From: Candidatus Merdivicinus intestinavium
GTDB taxonomy: Bacteria > Bacillota > Clostridia > Oscillospirales > Ruminococcaceae
Assembly: GCA_018713245.1 (NCBI GenBank)
Contig: DVFM01000039.1
Coordinates: 1 to 64,000 of the forward strand
DNA length: 64,000 nt
Reading direction: 5' to 3'
Under the pieces are notes generated by a model. The model saw only the letters and a list, made by a program, of their open reading frames with translations, searched no databases and had not been told where the DNA came from. Of the stretch, positions 28,087-38,131 are shown one piece after another (the first letter of the stretch is position 1; each line of letters starts with the position of its first letter). Made by a program: the position numbers and the translations under genes.

Positions 28087-30243
28087 TCACTTTCCGGAAC
28101 GCTCTACCGAAAATACGCCGGACACCTTGCGCAGTTTTTGGATAATATTGCTTAAGTGTTCCAAGCCCTGCGTGCTGATGGTGGCAATAATGTTGCGGTT
28201 TCCGTTTTTCAGCTCACGGGCGTTGAATTCGTGGACCGGCACCCGCATATTGGCAAAGGCCAGGCTGATGTCCGCCAGGACGCTGGGGTCGCTTTTGGCG
28301 ACGATATCCAGGGTGGAACGGAAGCTGCTGACCCGGTTGTCTGCCCAGTGCACCTGAATCCAGCGGTCCTTCTGCGCAGGGTCCGCATTTTTTACATTGA
28401 CACAGTCCCGTTTGTGGACCGATACTCCGTAGCCCCGGGTGACAAAGCCGATAATATCGTCACCGGGCAGCGGGTTGCAGCACTGGGCGAATTTCACGAG
28501 GCAGTTGTCGATCCCCTCGACGATTACGCCGCTGCTGCTTTTCTGCGGGGCGGTGATATGGGATACCGGCTGATCCGGCTCCTTGTTCTGCCTGGCGTAC
28601 TCTTCCTTGATCTGGGTAATCATATGGGAAAGCAGCAGACCGCCGTAGCCGATGGCAGCGAAAAAGTCGTCGGCGTTTTCCCGATGATACCGTTTCACCA
28701 GCGCGTCCAGCAGTTTCTGATAATTTTCGCCCTCCAGATGGATCAGATTGCGGCGGAGCTCCCGCTCAAATTCCGCCTTGCCCTCCGCAATATTCTCTTC
28801 CTTCCGCTCCTTTTTAAACCAGGCGCGGATTTTGTTGCGGGCTTCGCTGGTTTTCGCGATGGAAAGCCAGTTGCGGTTGGGGGCGCCGTCCGACTTGGAG
28901 GTGAGGATTTCCACGATCTGCCCTGTTTTCACCTGGTAATCCAGCGGCACCATCCGGCCGTCCACCTTGGCCCCCACCATCCGGTTGCCCACCGCGGTGT
29001 GGATTGCGTAAGCGAAATCCACGATGGTGGAGCCGGCGGGCAGGCACTTGACGTCCCCTTTCGGCGTGAACACAAAGACATCATCCACCGCCAGGTCCGT
29101 CTTGATGTTCTTGACAATGTCCTCGGCGCCTTCCGCGTCGCGCTGGCTTTCAATGATCTGCCGCACCCAGGCAAGACGCTCTTCCAGACGGTCCTTGCCC
29201 TGGATGCCGGCTTTGTATTTCCAGTGGGCGGCAATACCGAATTCCGCCGTATAATGCATATCCCAGGTGCGAATCTGAATCTCGAAGGGAATGCCCTCTT
29301 TGTCGATGACGGTGGTGTGCAGCGACTGGTACATATTCGGCTTGGGCGTAGAGATATAGTCTTTAAAGCGGTTGGGGATGGGCTGGAACAGGTCGTGAAT
29401 GATACCCAGAATGTTGTAGCATTCGATGACGGTGTTGACAATTACGCGGACGGCATAGATATCGTAAAGCTCCTCAAAGCTCTTGCCCATCATGTAAACC
29501 TTGCGGTAAATGCCGTAAATGCTCTTGACCCGCCCCTCAATATGAGGCTCGATGCCGAAATCCTTGAGCCGTCTGGCAATCCGTCCCTTGATGTCCACAA
29601 TGAACTTTTCCCGGTCGGCTTTTTTCAGCTCCAGCTGCTCCTCGATTTCCCGGTACCCCACAGGGTCCAGGTACCGCAGCGACCGGTCCTCCAGTTCTTC
29701 CTTAATACCGCGGATACCCAGCCGATGAGCAATAGGCGCATAGATTTCCATGGTTTCCAGAGCGATTTCCCGCTGCCGGTCCTCGCTTTTAAAATCCAGC
29801 GTGCGGATATTGTGCAGGCGGTCGGCCAGCTTGATGATAATGACCCGGATGTCCTCGCTCATGGCCAGCAGCATTTTCCGGACATTTTCCGACTGCTTTT
29901 CCTCCTTGGAGGCCAGGGACAGCTTTTTGATTTTCGTAACGCCGTCCACCATCACGGCTACGTCATGCCCGAACTGTTTCTGCAGAAGGTCCAGGGTAAT
30001 ATCCGTATCCTCCACAACATCGTGCAGCAGCGCGGCGCAGATGCAGTCGCTGTCCATGCCGAGCCCCACCAGGATTTCGGCGACAGCCAGCGGGTGAGAG
30101 ATATACGGCTCCCCCGACTGACGAAGCTGTCCGGCATGGGCTTTATCCGCCAGCCGGTAGGCTTTTTCGATTTTTTCTTCTTCATAGATTTTCCCGCTCT
30201 GGCGGATCGCCTGAAGCAGGTTTTCATATGTGGTTTCCACCAT
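28087..30243 (-). CDS. RelA/SpoT family bifunctional (p)ppGpp synthetase/hydrolase
   Basis: HAGQLRQSGEPYISHPLAVAEIL, LLHDVVEDTDI, YQSLHTTVIDKEGIPFEIQIRTWDMH, TGS FTPKGDVKCLPAGSTIVDFAYAIHTAVG, ACT C-terminus. Confidence 0.97.
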   Translation of the reverse strand: MVETTYENLLQAIRQSGKIYEEEKIEKAYRLADKAHAGQLRQSGEPYISHPLAVAEILVGLGMDSDCICAALLHDVVEDTDITLDLLQKQFGHDVAVMVDGVTKIKKLSLASKEEKQSENVRKMLLAMSEDIRVIIIKLADRLHNIRTLDFKSEDRQREIALETMEIYAPIAHRLGIRGIKEELEDRSLRYLDPVGYREIEEQLELKKADREKFIVDIKGRIARRLKDFGIEPHIEGRVKSIYGIYRKVYMMGKSFEELYDIYAVRVIVNTVIECYNILGIIHDLFQPIPNRFKDYISTPKPNMYQSLHTTVIDKEGIPFEIQIRTWDMHYTAEFGIAAHWKYKAGIQGKDRLEERLAWVRQIIESQRDAEGAEDIVKNIKTDLAVDDVFVFTPKGDVKCLPAGSTIVDFAYAIHTAVGNRMVGAKVDGRMVPLDYQVKTGQIVEILTSKSDGAPNRNWLSIAKTSEARNKIRAWFKKERKEENIAEGKAEFERELRRNLIHLEGENYQKLLDALVKRYHRENADDFFAAIGYGGLLLSHMITQIKEEYARQNKEPDQPVSHITAPQKSSSGVIVEGIDNCLVKFAQCCNPLPGDDIIGFVTRGYGVSVHKRDCVNVKNADPAQKDRWIQVHWADNRVSSFRSTLDIVAKSDPSVLADISLAFANMRVPVHEFNARELKNGNRNIIATISTQGLEHLSNIIQKLRKVSGVFSVERSGK

Positions 30244-30260
30244 ACTCTCTCCTTCCTCCG

Positions 30261-32312
30261 CTAATTGCCGGCATGGACGCCCGCGCTGCGAAGCCGCATT
30301 AAAATCGCGGAATTTTCCAAATCCACCTTTCCCGTCTCCGCCATGCTGACAGAGGAAAAGTCAGGCGGGATCCGGACAAGGTTCAGCTCGGAAAAAACAT
30401 CCAGAATCAGCCGGTATTTGCAGTAATTCATCCGGCTGGAAACGGCAGCCAGATAAAACAGATCCAAATGAATCTTGGAGCCGCCGCGGCTGCGCAGCAG
30501 CTTATACACCCATCGCAGCTCTTCCAAAGTCGGCACCGAAATGGCCATGATTTTGGATTCCACCGGCTCTTCCCGGCGGATTTTCTGATAAAAATGGCAG
30601 GCGTTGCGGAACTTTTCGTCATTAAAGCCGGAAGGGCGGATGTCCTTCAGCCGGATTGCCACCGAAACCGTATCGCGGAAAGCGTTGAGCTCCAGGTTCG
30701 CCAGTATGTCCACCGCTGCGCCCACAGGGTAGATGAACTCTTCCGGCGTCATTTTAAAATACAGGACATGGACCGGTTTCCCCTCAAACAGCACCTTGAG
30801 TTTCAGGTGCTTCCCGCCGCTCATGGGAATAATCTCCTCAATCTGGCAGTTCCGGAGAAGGAAAAGCGGCTGCGGGTTGCCCTCCCCAAAGGGCTCCAGC
30901 TGCTGGAGGGCGGAAATATCCTTCAAATTAATATTCCCGATATGGAGTTCTTTATCAATCCGCTGGCTGACCGCCGGCATTTTTTCAAAATATTGGGCGG
31001 CATAGCGGTTGATCTGCCGGGTAAATTCCGGTATGTTCTCCGTTTTTAAGGTCAGGCCCGCCGCCATGCTGTGGCCGCCGTATTTCTCCAGCAGCCCGCC
31101 GCAGGCGCTGATTGCCCGGAACATGGAAAAATTTTCCACACTGCGGGCAGAACCGGTGGCGGTATCGCCATCCACGGAAAGAATGATGTTGGGCTTTCCG
31201 TACATGGAAACCAGCTTGGCGGAGACAATGCCCACGACGCCGTGATTGAGTCCCTCCGCAGGCACCACCATCACCCGGTCCAGCAGAATCTCCGGATGCG
31301 CCGCCAGCGTTTGCTCCACGCGCTCCAGAATTTCCAGTTCCTCCTCCTGCCGGCGGGTATTCCGTTCGCAGAGCTCTTCCGCCAGGGAAGCCGCTTCCTC
31401 GGGGTCCTCGGAAAGCAGAAGCCGGACAGCCAGCTTAGCGCTCCCCATCCGTCCCGCCGCATTGATCCGGGGCGCCAAACCGAAGGCGATTTTCTGGGAG
31501 GTGACCGGCTTATCCTTCATCCCGGCCGCTTCCAGAAGCGCCTGGAGGCCCAGAATATCGCTGTATTCGATAAGCTCCAATCCCTTTTTGACCAGCAGGC
31601 GGTTTTCGCCGGTGAGCGGCACGACGTCTCCGACCGTCGCAATGGCAGCCAGTGCGCCGAAGCTGTCGAGGGCCATGCTGTAATCCCCGCCTTCCAGAGC
31701 GGCGACCAGCTTAAACGCAACCCCCGCCCCGCAAAGCGGGCGAAAACTGCCCTGGTATTCCTTCCGGTGGGGGTTGACCACAGCGAAAGCGCGGGGGAGC
31801 TCTTCCCCCACCTGATGATGGTCGGTAACAATGACCTCCATCCCCAAGCTGTTGGCGTAATCCACTTCGGCCAGGGCCGAAATCCCGTTATCCACCGTAA
31901 CCAGCAGCGAGGTCCCGCGGCTTTTCAGCTCGTCCAGCGCCGGACAGTTCAGGCCGTATCCTTCATCCAGGCGTTCGGGTATGTACCAATCCACCTTTGC
32001 CCCCATGGACTGAAGGTAAAGGTACAGAATCACCGTGGCCGTAACGCCGTCGCAGTCGTAATCCCCGTAAATGGTAATCTGTTCGCCGGAAGAAATTGCC
32101 TCCTCCAGCCGGGCGGCCGCTTTTTCCATATCCGGCAGCAGGAACGGGTCCTCCAGTTCCTCCTGCTCCGCCAGCAGCTCAGCGGCGCCGGCAGTCCCTG
32201 CACCGCGCGCTGCCAGAATATCCGCCACAATGGGAGAAATGCCGTATTCCTTTTGCAGAAACTGGCTTTCCCTTGGGTCAAATTTCGGATAGATCCATTT
32301 TGAAAAAAGCAT
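30261..32312 (-). CDS. recJ: single-stranded-DNA-specific exonuclease RecJ
   Basis: ITIYGDYDCDGVTATVILYLYL, VTVDNGISALAEVDYANSLGMEVIVTDHHQVGEELP, GLAPRINAAGRM. Confidence 0.95.
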   Translation of the reverse strand: MLFSKWIYPKFDPRESQFLQKEYGISPIVADILAARGAGTAGAAELLAEQEELEDPFLLPDMEKAAARLEEAISSGEQITIYGDYDCDGVTATVILYLYLQSMGAKVDWYIPERLDEGYGLNCPALDELKSRGTSLLVTVDNGISALAEVDYANSLGMEVIVTDHHQVGEELPRAFAVVNPHRKEYQGSFRPLCGAGVAFKLVAALEGGDYSMALDSFGALAAIATVGDVVPLTGENRLLVKKGLELIEYSDILGLQALLEAAGMKDKPVTSQKIAFGLAPRINAAGRMGSAKLAVRLLLSEDPEEAASLAEELCERNTRRQEEELEILERVEQTLAAHPEILLDRVMVVPAEGLNHGVVGIVSAKLVSMYGKPNIILSVDGDTATGSARSVENFSMFRAISACGGLLEKYGGHSMAAGLTLKTENIPEFTRQINRYAAQYFEKMPAVSQRIDKELHIGNINLKDISALQQLEPFGEGNPQPLFLLRNCQIEEIIPMSGGKHLKLKVLFEGKPVHVLYFKMTPEEFIYPVGAAVDILANLELNAFRDTVSVAIRLKDIRPSGFNDEKFRNACHFYQKIRREEPVESKIMAISVPTLEELRWVYKLLRSRGGSKIHLDLFYLAAVSSRMNYCKYRLILDVFSELNLVRIPPDFSSVSMAETGKVDLENSAILMRLRSAGVHAGN

Positions 32313-32354
32313 AAAGGCCCCCCACCCGCTAAATGATTCTATATCTAAAATCTT

Positions 32355-32383
32355 ATTGTATCATGTTTTGACAGAAAATTCAA
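32355..32383 (-). promoter_or_regulatory. sigma-A promoter for recJ-relA-dtd operon
   Basis: Minus strand TTGAAT-17 nt-TACAAT. Confidence 0.65.
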
Positions 32384-32443
32384 TATTTTCCTGTGGGATC
32401 GTCCCCGGCCGCCAATTTCTCAGGCTGGCAGCGGCATGGGGAT

Positions 32444-32476
32444 AAAAAAGCGCGCCTCCCCCTTCAGGCAGGCGCG
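32444..32476 (-). terminator. terminator of aminotransferase gene
   Basis: Minus strand CGCGCCT...AGGCGCG followed by CTTTTTT. Confidence 0.8.
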
Positions 32477-32501
32477 GCAGTGTTTCACGGCTTTTAGAGC
32501 C

Positions 32502-33692
32502 TTATTTCTTCAAAAACTCCTGAAGAGCCAGGCCGAGAATACGGGTCCCTTCCACAACCTTTTCGTCGCTGGGCGTCGAATAATTGAGCCGGAAGCAGCG
32601 GCTGGGCGTCCCCTCCTCCACATTGAAGGCGACGCCGGGCACAACGGCAACCCCTTTCGTTTTGGCAAACTGGACAAACTCCAGCATATCGGCGCCCTCC
32701 GGGAGGGTGCACCAGAGGAACAGCCCGCCCTGCGGGACGGTGTATTGGACCTCCTTGGGGAAATACTCCCGGATCGCGTCCAGCATCAGGCCGCTTTTGT
32801 GTTTGTAAAGGGCGCGGATCTTCCCGATATGGCCGTCAAAGTCGTAATGCTCCATAAAGTCCGCGATCAGCATCTGGAAAAACTGATTGGTGTGGACGTC
32901 GCTCGCCTGCTTGCCCACCGTCATTTTAGCTGCAATTTCCCTGGGCGCCAGGACAAATCCCACCCGGATGCCGGCGCTCATTACCTTGCTCATGCTGCCG
33001 CAGTAAATGACGATGCCTTCGGTGTCCATGGATTTCAGGGTGGGGATGTCCTCCCCCTCAAACCGCAGCTCGCCGTAGGGATTGTCCTCCAGAATGACAA
33101 CGCCGTATTTGACGCACAATTCGTAAATGCCCCGCCGCTTTTCCAGGGAGGTGCAGGTGCCCAGAGGGTTCTGGAAGGACGGGATGATGTACAGCAGCTT
33201 CGTATTCGGATTCTGCCGGAAGGTTTCTTCCAGCTTGTCCAGGTCCATGCCGTCGTCCAGCACGTCCACGCCTTTCAGAACCGCCGCATAGGAACGGAAG
33301 GTGTTCAGCGCGCCGATAAAGGACGGGTTTTCGCTGACGACCACGTCGCCCTCGTTGCACATCACCTTGGTGGCCAGGTCGATGGCCTGCTGGCCGCCGG
33401 AAACGACGATCAGCTCATCGTTGTCCGTCCCCATCCCGAATTTTTCGGAAAGACGCCGGCGCAGAAGCTCGCGGAGCCTGGGATATCCCTCGGTAATGCC
33501 GTACTGGAAAGCAACGCCGGCCTCCTCATGAAAAATGCGGTTGGCAATTTCCTGCATTTCCTTTACCGGGAATGATTCCACCGCCGGATTGCCGGCCGCC
33601 AGGGAAATGACGTTGGGGTCGGAATTTTTAAGAATCTCACGGATGGCGGAAGGCTTTAAGTTGTTAATGCGGTCTGCAAATTGATAATTCAT
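32502..33692 (-). CDS. PLP-dependent aminotransferase family protein (fold type I)
   Basis: VISLAAGNPAVESFPV, YGITEGYPRLRELL, VSGGQQAIDL, YIIPSFQNPLGTCTSLEKRRGIYEL, EDNPYGELRFEG, GSMSKVMSAGIRVGF. Confidence 0.94.
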   Translation of the reverse strand: MNYQFADRINNLKPSAIREILKNSDPNVISLAAGNPAVESFPVKEMQEIANRIFHEEAGVAFQYGITEGYPRLRELLRRRLSEKFGMGTDNDELIVVSGGQQAIDLATKVMCNEGDVVVSENPSFIGALNTFRSYAAVLKGVDVLDDGMDLDKLEETFRQNPNTKLLYIIPSFQNPLGTCTSLEKRRGIYELCVKYGVVILEDNPYGELRFEGEDIPTLKSMDTEGIVIYCGSMSKVMSAGIRVGFVLAPREIAAKMTVGKQASDVHTNQFFQMLIADFMEHYDFDGHIGKIRALYKHKSGLMLDAIREYFPKEVQYTVPQGGLFLWCTLPEGADMLEFVQFAKTKGVAVVPGVAFNVEEGTPSRCFRLNYSTPSDEKVVEGTRILGLALQEFLKK

Positions 33693-33706
33693 GTCTGATA
33701 ACCTTC

Positions 33707-34852
33707 CTATTTTGCATATTTCTGGCCGAACTTTTCGGTCAGCTCGCGGATCATCGCCATTTTATCGGGGATCCGGATGTGCTGCGGGCACTGCTCCATG
33801 CAGGCGCCGCAGGCCTGGCACTGGTCTGCCCGCTCCGACTCGGGCTGGGCGCTGTACTCCTCCCAGTAATCCTCCTCATCCTTCTGGACCGCATAGCGGT
33901 TGTAAATGGAGAACATTTTGGGAATATCCACGCCGAAGGGGCAGTCCATGCAGTAGCGGCAGCCGGTGCAGGGGACGGTATCCTTCTTTTTATACAGGTC
34001 CACCGCCTCGTCGATGACCTTGTAATCCGCCTCGGTCAGCGGCTCAAAGTCCGTCATGGTCGCCACGTTGTCCTCCACCTGCTCCCGATTGGACATGCCG
34101 CTCAGAACAGTGAGGACGTTGGGCAGAGAAGCCGCGTAGCGGATGGCCCAGGAGGCGATGCTCATATCGGGGCGCGCCGCCTTCAGCACCTCGTTGGAGG
34201 CTTCGCAGGGGTTTGCCAGGACGCCGCCGCGGACAGGCTCCATCACGATGACGGGAATGCCGTGTTCGGTGAGAATTTCATACTGACGCTTTGCGTCCTG
34301 CATCTCCCAGTCCAGATAATTGAGCTGAATCTGGGCAAAATCCCACTGGTAGGTATCGCAGATGTGGGCGAGAACCTCCGGCTTGTCGTGGAAGGAAAAG
34401 CCCAGATAGCGAATCTTCCCTTCCGCTTTCATTTTCGAGAGGAATTCGTATACGCCGAATTTCTGGCACTTTTCAAAGTTGGCCGCGTTCTGGGAATGGA
34501 ACAGGTAGAAGTCAAAATAATCCGTCTGGCACTTTTTCAGCTGCTCCTCAAAAATGCGCTCCACGTCGCCTTCCTTTTCCACGCACCAGATGGGCATCTT
34601 GCTGGCCAGGAAGAAGCTCTCCCGGGGATATTTTTTCAGGGCATGGCCGACGAAGATTTCAGATTTTCCGCCGTGGTAGCCGTAGGCGGTATCGTAATAA
34701 TTGACCCCGTGGGCATAAGCGTAGTCGATAATTTCCTGCGCTTTTTCATAATCAATGTCATCCTTGTCCGGGTCCACCTTCGGCAGGCGCATGCAGCCCA
34801 TTCCCAGAAGGGACACCTCCAGGCCCGTATTCCGAAATTTTCTCTTTTCCAT
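33707..34852 (-). CDS. aldo/keto reductase with C-terminal 4Fe-4S ferredoxin-type domain
   Basis: MEKRKFRNTGLEVSLLGMGCMRLPK, YDTAYGYHGGKSE, CTGCRYCMDCPFGVDIPKMF, CQACGACMEQCPQHIRIPDKM. Confidence 0.93.
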   Translation of the reverse strand: MEKRKFRNTGLEVSLLGMGCMRLPKVDPDKDDIDYEKAQEIIDYAYAHGVNYYDTAYGYHGGKSEIFVGHALKKYPRESFFLASKMPIWCVEKEGDVERIFEEQLKKCQTDYFDFYLFHSQNAANFEKCQKFGVYEFLSKMKAEGKIRYLGFSFHDKPEVLAHICDTYQWDFAQIQLNYLDWEMQDAKRQYEILTEHGIPVIVMEPVRGGVLANPCEASNEVLKAARPDMSIASWAIRYAASLPNVLTVLSGMSNREQVEDNVATMTDFEPLTEADYKVIDEAVDLYKKKDTVPCTGCRYCMDCPFGVDIPKMFSIYNRYAVQKDEEDYWEEYSAQPESERADQCQACGACMEQCPQHIRIPDKMAMIRELTEKFGQKYAK

Positions 34853-34934
34853 ACAATCCGCTCCTTCCATTGCCGGATTCTGTCTCTTCCGGCATTTCAA
34901 AAACTTCTTATTATACCGTCATTCCTGCCGATAA

Positions 34935-36173
34935 TCAAGACATTTCTGTTAAAAATTCTGCCGCTATTACATTTTTTACGGTATTTTTGATGTAATCCAG
35001 TGAAAAATCCGGCGTATAGGCGCGCACGCCGTGGGAAGCCGCCAATTCCTCGGTGTAATCCTCCAGCGGATAAAGCCGGTTGTTGGCAAAGCCCCGGTCA
35101 TAGTGGGTAATAATGGGGACAAACCGGCAGCCGTTAAACTCTGTTTTGCCCGTCTCAAGGTCTACCGCAATGTCCACATCCAGCATCCCGCCGATCATCC
35201 GCGCGCCGGAATCCTGGGCGGAGATGAAATTCCCCAGGGAATAAGCCACCAGCGTGCGGGAGCCGTCCTCCCGCTCAATATATTCGATCGGCTGTATGAC
35301 GTGGGGATGATGGCCAATAATAAGGTCGGCGCCCCATTCAGACAACTTGCCGGCCAGGTAGCGCTGGCGCTCGGTGGGAACATGGGTGTACTCGTTTCCC
35401 CAGTGGATATTGACCACGCAGACGTCTGAAATCTCCTTGGCCTGCCGGATGCGCTCCTCGATCTTCTCTTCCTCGCTGCCGAGCAGGACCACCGCTTCGG
35501 AACCCTGGGGCAGGGAAAGGCCGTTGGTGAGCTCGGTAATTCCGATAAAGCTGACCACTGCCCCCTTGGCTTCCACGGTGCGGATATCCGCGTAATCCTC
35601 CGCGTTCCGATAAACGCCGGTCGTTACCGCCTCCGGCCGTTCCGCCCAGTAATCCAGCGAGGAATAGATGCCGCTTTCTCCTTTGTCCAGACAGTGGTTA
35701 TTGGCAAGGTTAAAGACGTCGAAGCCAAGCTCCAGCATCAGGTCCCCCAGCTCCGGCGTCGCGTTGAACAGCGGATAGGTGGAAGGGCCGTAGGCCGGGG
35801 CGATGATGCTTTCCTGATTGATGGAGGCGATATCCGCACCAGCGAACATATCCTTTACATTTTCATAAGCGTAGTCATAATCGTAGCCGTTCCCGCCGGC
35901 CCGGCGGTTTGCCTGCTCGTAAATGGAACTGTGGATCAGGTTGTCTCCCACTGCCCGCAGGTTCAGGACTGCCGGCTCCGGCGGCTCCGGGACGGAGGAA
36001 ACGGCTTCCGAGAATTCCGCAGAGCTTTCCGGAAGGACCTCCGCCATTGCCTCCTGCGCCCGGGACGATTCCGGCGGCGTGCTTCCCGCCGGTTCCCCGA
36101 CCGGCGCGAACAGGCAGGAGCTTAAAAGGACCGCAGCCGCCGCAGTACAGGCCAATTTCCAAAACTGTTTCAT
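34935..36173 (-). CDS. CapA family lipoprotein (poly-gamma-glutamate synthesis protein CapA-like)
   Basis: Lipobox MKQFWKLACTAAAAVLLSSC; AVGDNLIHSSIY, FNLANNHCLDKGESG, VVNIHWGNEYTHVPTERQRYLAGKLSEWGADLIIGHHPHVIQPIEY. Confidence 0.92.
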   Translation of the reverse strand: MKQFWKLACTAAAAVLLSSCLFAPVGEPAGSTPPESSRAQEAMAEVLPESSAEFSEAVSSVPEPPEPAVLNLRAVGDNLIHSSIYEQANRRAGGNGYDYDYAYENVKDMFAGADIASINQESIIAPAYGPSTYPLFNATPELGDLMLELGFDVFNLANNHCLDKGESGIYSSLDYWAERPEAVTTGVYRNAEDYADIRTVEAKGAVVSFIGITELTNGLSLPQGSEAVVLLGSEEEKIEERIRQAKEISDVCVVNIHWGNEYTHVPTERQRYLAGKLSEWGADLIIGHHPHVIQPIEYIEREDGSRTLVAYSLGNFISAQDSGARMIGGMLDVDIAVDLETGKTEFNGCRFVPIITHYDRGFANNRLYPLEDYTEELAASHGVRAYTPDFSLDYIKNTVKNVIAAEFLTEMS

Positions 36174-36350
36174 ATCTGCAACCTCCTTCGGGGGTTTTCT
36201 CGCCTTTATTTTATCACAAAAACGCAGGGGATGAAAAGAGTTTCTGCAAAATTTTGTATATTTCATGAAAATATCGTCGAATTATGGGGAGCAAATCCAA
36301 ACTGTACAAAACGCGCCGGGGATTTTTCAGCATTCTTTATGAAATATCGA

Positions 36351-36379
36351 TTGACGGAACCGGGAAAATCCGGTACAAT
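36351..36379 (+). promoter_or_regulatory. sigma-A promoter for rpe/Rnf-like operon
   Basis: TTGACG-17 nt-TACAAT. Confidence 0.7.
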
Positions 36380-36418
36380 ATTATTGTAAAAAAGCATTGG
36401 AACAACGGAGGTTGCATT

Positions 36419-37069
36419 TTGAAAAAAGTCCTGATTTCCCCTTCCCTGCTTGCAGCAGATTTTGCCTGTCTTTCCGGCGAACTGGAGCGTATGGAGCGCG
36501 CCGGCGCCGACGCCTTCCATCTGGATGTGATGGACGGCGTATTTGTGCCGAATATTACCTTTGGCGTGCCGGTCGTCGCTTCCATCCGAAAAGCCGCGTC
36601 CCTCCCCTTTGACCTGCATCTGATGATCCGGGACCCTTTCGCCTACATTGAAGCATTTGCGGACGCAGGGGCGGACTGGATTACCTTCCACCTGGAAAGC
36701 GAGTCCGATCCGGTCAAAACCATCGACCTCATCCACCGCCTCGGCAAAAAGGCCGGCCTTTCCGTCAGCCCGGGCACGCCGGCCGAAGAGCTGCTTCCTT
36801 TTTTGAACAAACTGGATTTAGTGCTGGTGATGAGCGTGGAACCCGGCTTCGGGGGGCAGAAGTTTCTGGAAAGCTGTCTGCCTAAAATCCGGCTTTTGCG
36901 GGAACACGCGCCGCAGCTCCGCATCAGCGTAGACGGCGGCATCAACGCCCAGACGGGAAAGCTCTGCCGGGAAGCCGGCGCGGATATGCTGGTGGCGGGC
37001 TCTTATCTGTTCGGCGCGGAGAATCCCGCAATGGCCGTGCGCTCCCTGAAGGAATCCACTGAAGAATAA
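36419..37069 (+). CDS. rpe: ribulose-phosphate 3-epimerase
   Basis: TTG start after GGAGG; (L)KKVLISPSLLAADFACLSGELERMERAGADAFHLDVMDGVFVPNITFG; VMSVEPGFGGQKF; VDGGIN. Confidence 0.96.
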   Translation: MKKVLISPSLLAADFACLSGELERMERAGADAFHLDVMDGVFVPNITFGVPVVASIRKAASLPFDLHLMIRDPFAYIEAFADAGADWITFHLESESDPVKTIDLIHRLGKKAGLSVSPGTPAEELLPFLNKLDLVLVMSVEPGFGGQKFLESCLPKIRLLREHAPQLRISVDGGINAQTGKLCREAGADMLVAGSYLFGAENPAMAVRSLKESTEE

Positions 37070-37084
37070 AGGAAGTGTTTTTTC

Positions 37085-38131
37085 GTGCTGCCTTATGAGA
37101 AATACCGCCGACAGATGATTGACACCGTCCTCGCCCTGCTGCCGCTGCTGGCGATGGCCTGCTATTACTACGGCCCCCGCGTCCTGATTATGGCTGCCAT
37201 TTCTGTGGGGTCCGCGGCAGCTGCGGACTACTTCTGTCTGCTGCTGCAGGGGGAGCGCTGGTGGCGGAAGTATGACTTTTCCGCCGGAATTGCGGGGCTG
37301 ACCTATGTGCTGATGCTGCCCGCGTCGGCCCCCTACTGGCTGGTCATATTCGGAGCGGTTTTTGCAATTCTGGTGGTCCGCCATCCCTTCGGCGGCCATT
37401 ATCACACGCTGTTCAACCCCGCGCTGACGGCGTTTGCGTTTGTCGTGCTTTGCTGGAATGACCTGGTCACCCAGTATCCCGCCTCCATGACGCAGCTCCC
37501 GCTGACGGCGTCGCTGGGCGTTCCGCTTTACAGCTCCCCCGCCCGCCAGCTGATGCTGGGCGGCTCCAACAATATTGACTGGCTGGACGCCCTTCTGGGG
37601 AATTTTTACGGGCCGATGGGGACCACCTGCATCGCCGTGCTGCTCTGCTGCGGGATATATCTGATCTACCGCAGAACGATTATTTGGCAGATTCCGGTCG
37701 CCTCCCTGGCGGTTGTAGCCGCCGCGGCCTGGTTGTTTCCCCGTATCAACGGGAGCAGGACGGTGTCGGTGCTCATGGAGCTGACTTCCGGCGTGCTGCT
37801 GTTTTCCGTCCTGTTTGTCGCCGCCATGGACAACGGAGAAATCCAAAGCCGCCTCGGCAAATGGACCTACGGCGTGCTGTTGGGCGGGCTGATGGTGCTT
37901 TTCCGCCATCTCAGCCGGATTGAACTGGTGGCCCCTTTTGTTGTCATCATCATGAACGCCGTCGACCACCGCTGCGACGCATACGCCGCCCACCTGTGCA
38001 GCGGCGTCAAATTGATTCTGCGCCTTACCTGGAAAGGCATCCGCAAAACGGGGCAGGCCGGCGCCGGCGCGTTCAATAAGGTAACCGGCCGGCTCAGCCG
38101 CTGGGCCGGCGGAGAGGAGGGAAAGCGGTGA
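37085..38131 (+). CDS. RnfABCDGE-type electron transport complex subunit D / NqrB-family membrane protein (divergent)
   Basis: VVRHPFGGHYHTLFNPALTAFAFVVL; DWLDALLGNFYGPMGTTCIAVLLCCGIYLIYRRTIIWQIP aligns by eye to RnfD/NqrB; FMN-Thr SGAT motif not seen. Confidence 0.85.
   Translation: MLPYEKYRRQMIDTVLALLPLLAMACYYYGPRVLIMAAISVGSAAAADYFCLLLQGERWWRKYDFSAGIAGLTYVLMLPASAPYWLVIFGAVFAILVVRHPFGGHYHTLFNPALTAFAFVVLCWNDLVTQYPASMTQLPLTASLGVPLYSSPARQLMLGGSNNIDWLDALLGNFYGPMGTTCIAVLLCCGIYLIYRRTIIWQIPVASLAVVAAAAWLFPRINGSRTVSVLMELTSGVLLFSVLFVAAMDNGEIQSRLGKWTYGVLLGGLMVLFRHLSRIELVAPFVVIIMNAVDHRCDAYAAHLCSGVKLILRLTWKGIRKTGQAGAGAFNKVTGRLSRWAGGEEGKR

Noticed and set aside
28156-30264. 702-aa + strand ORF antisense to relA
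   Set aside because: Antisense artefact; composition atypical and no domain motifs.
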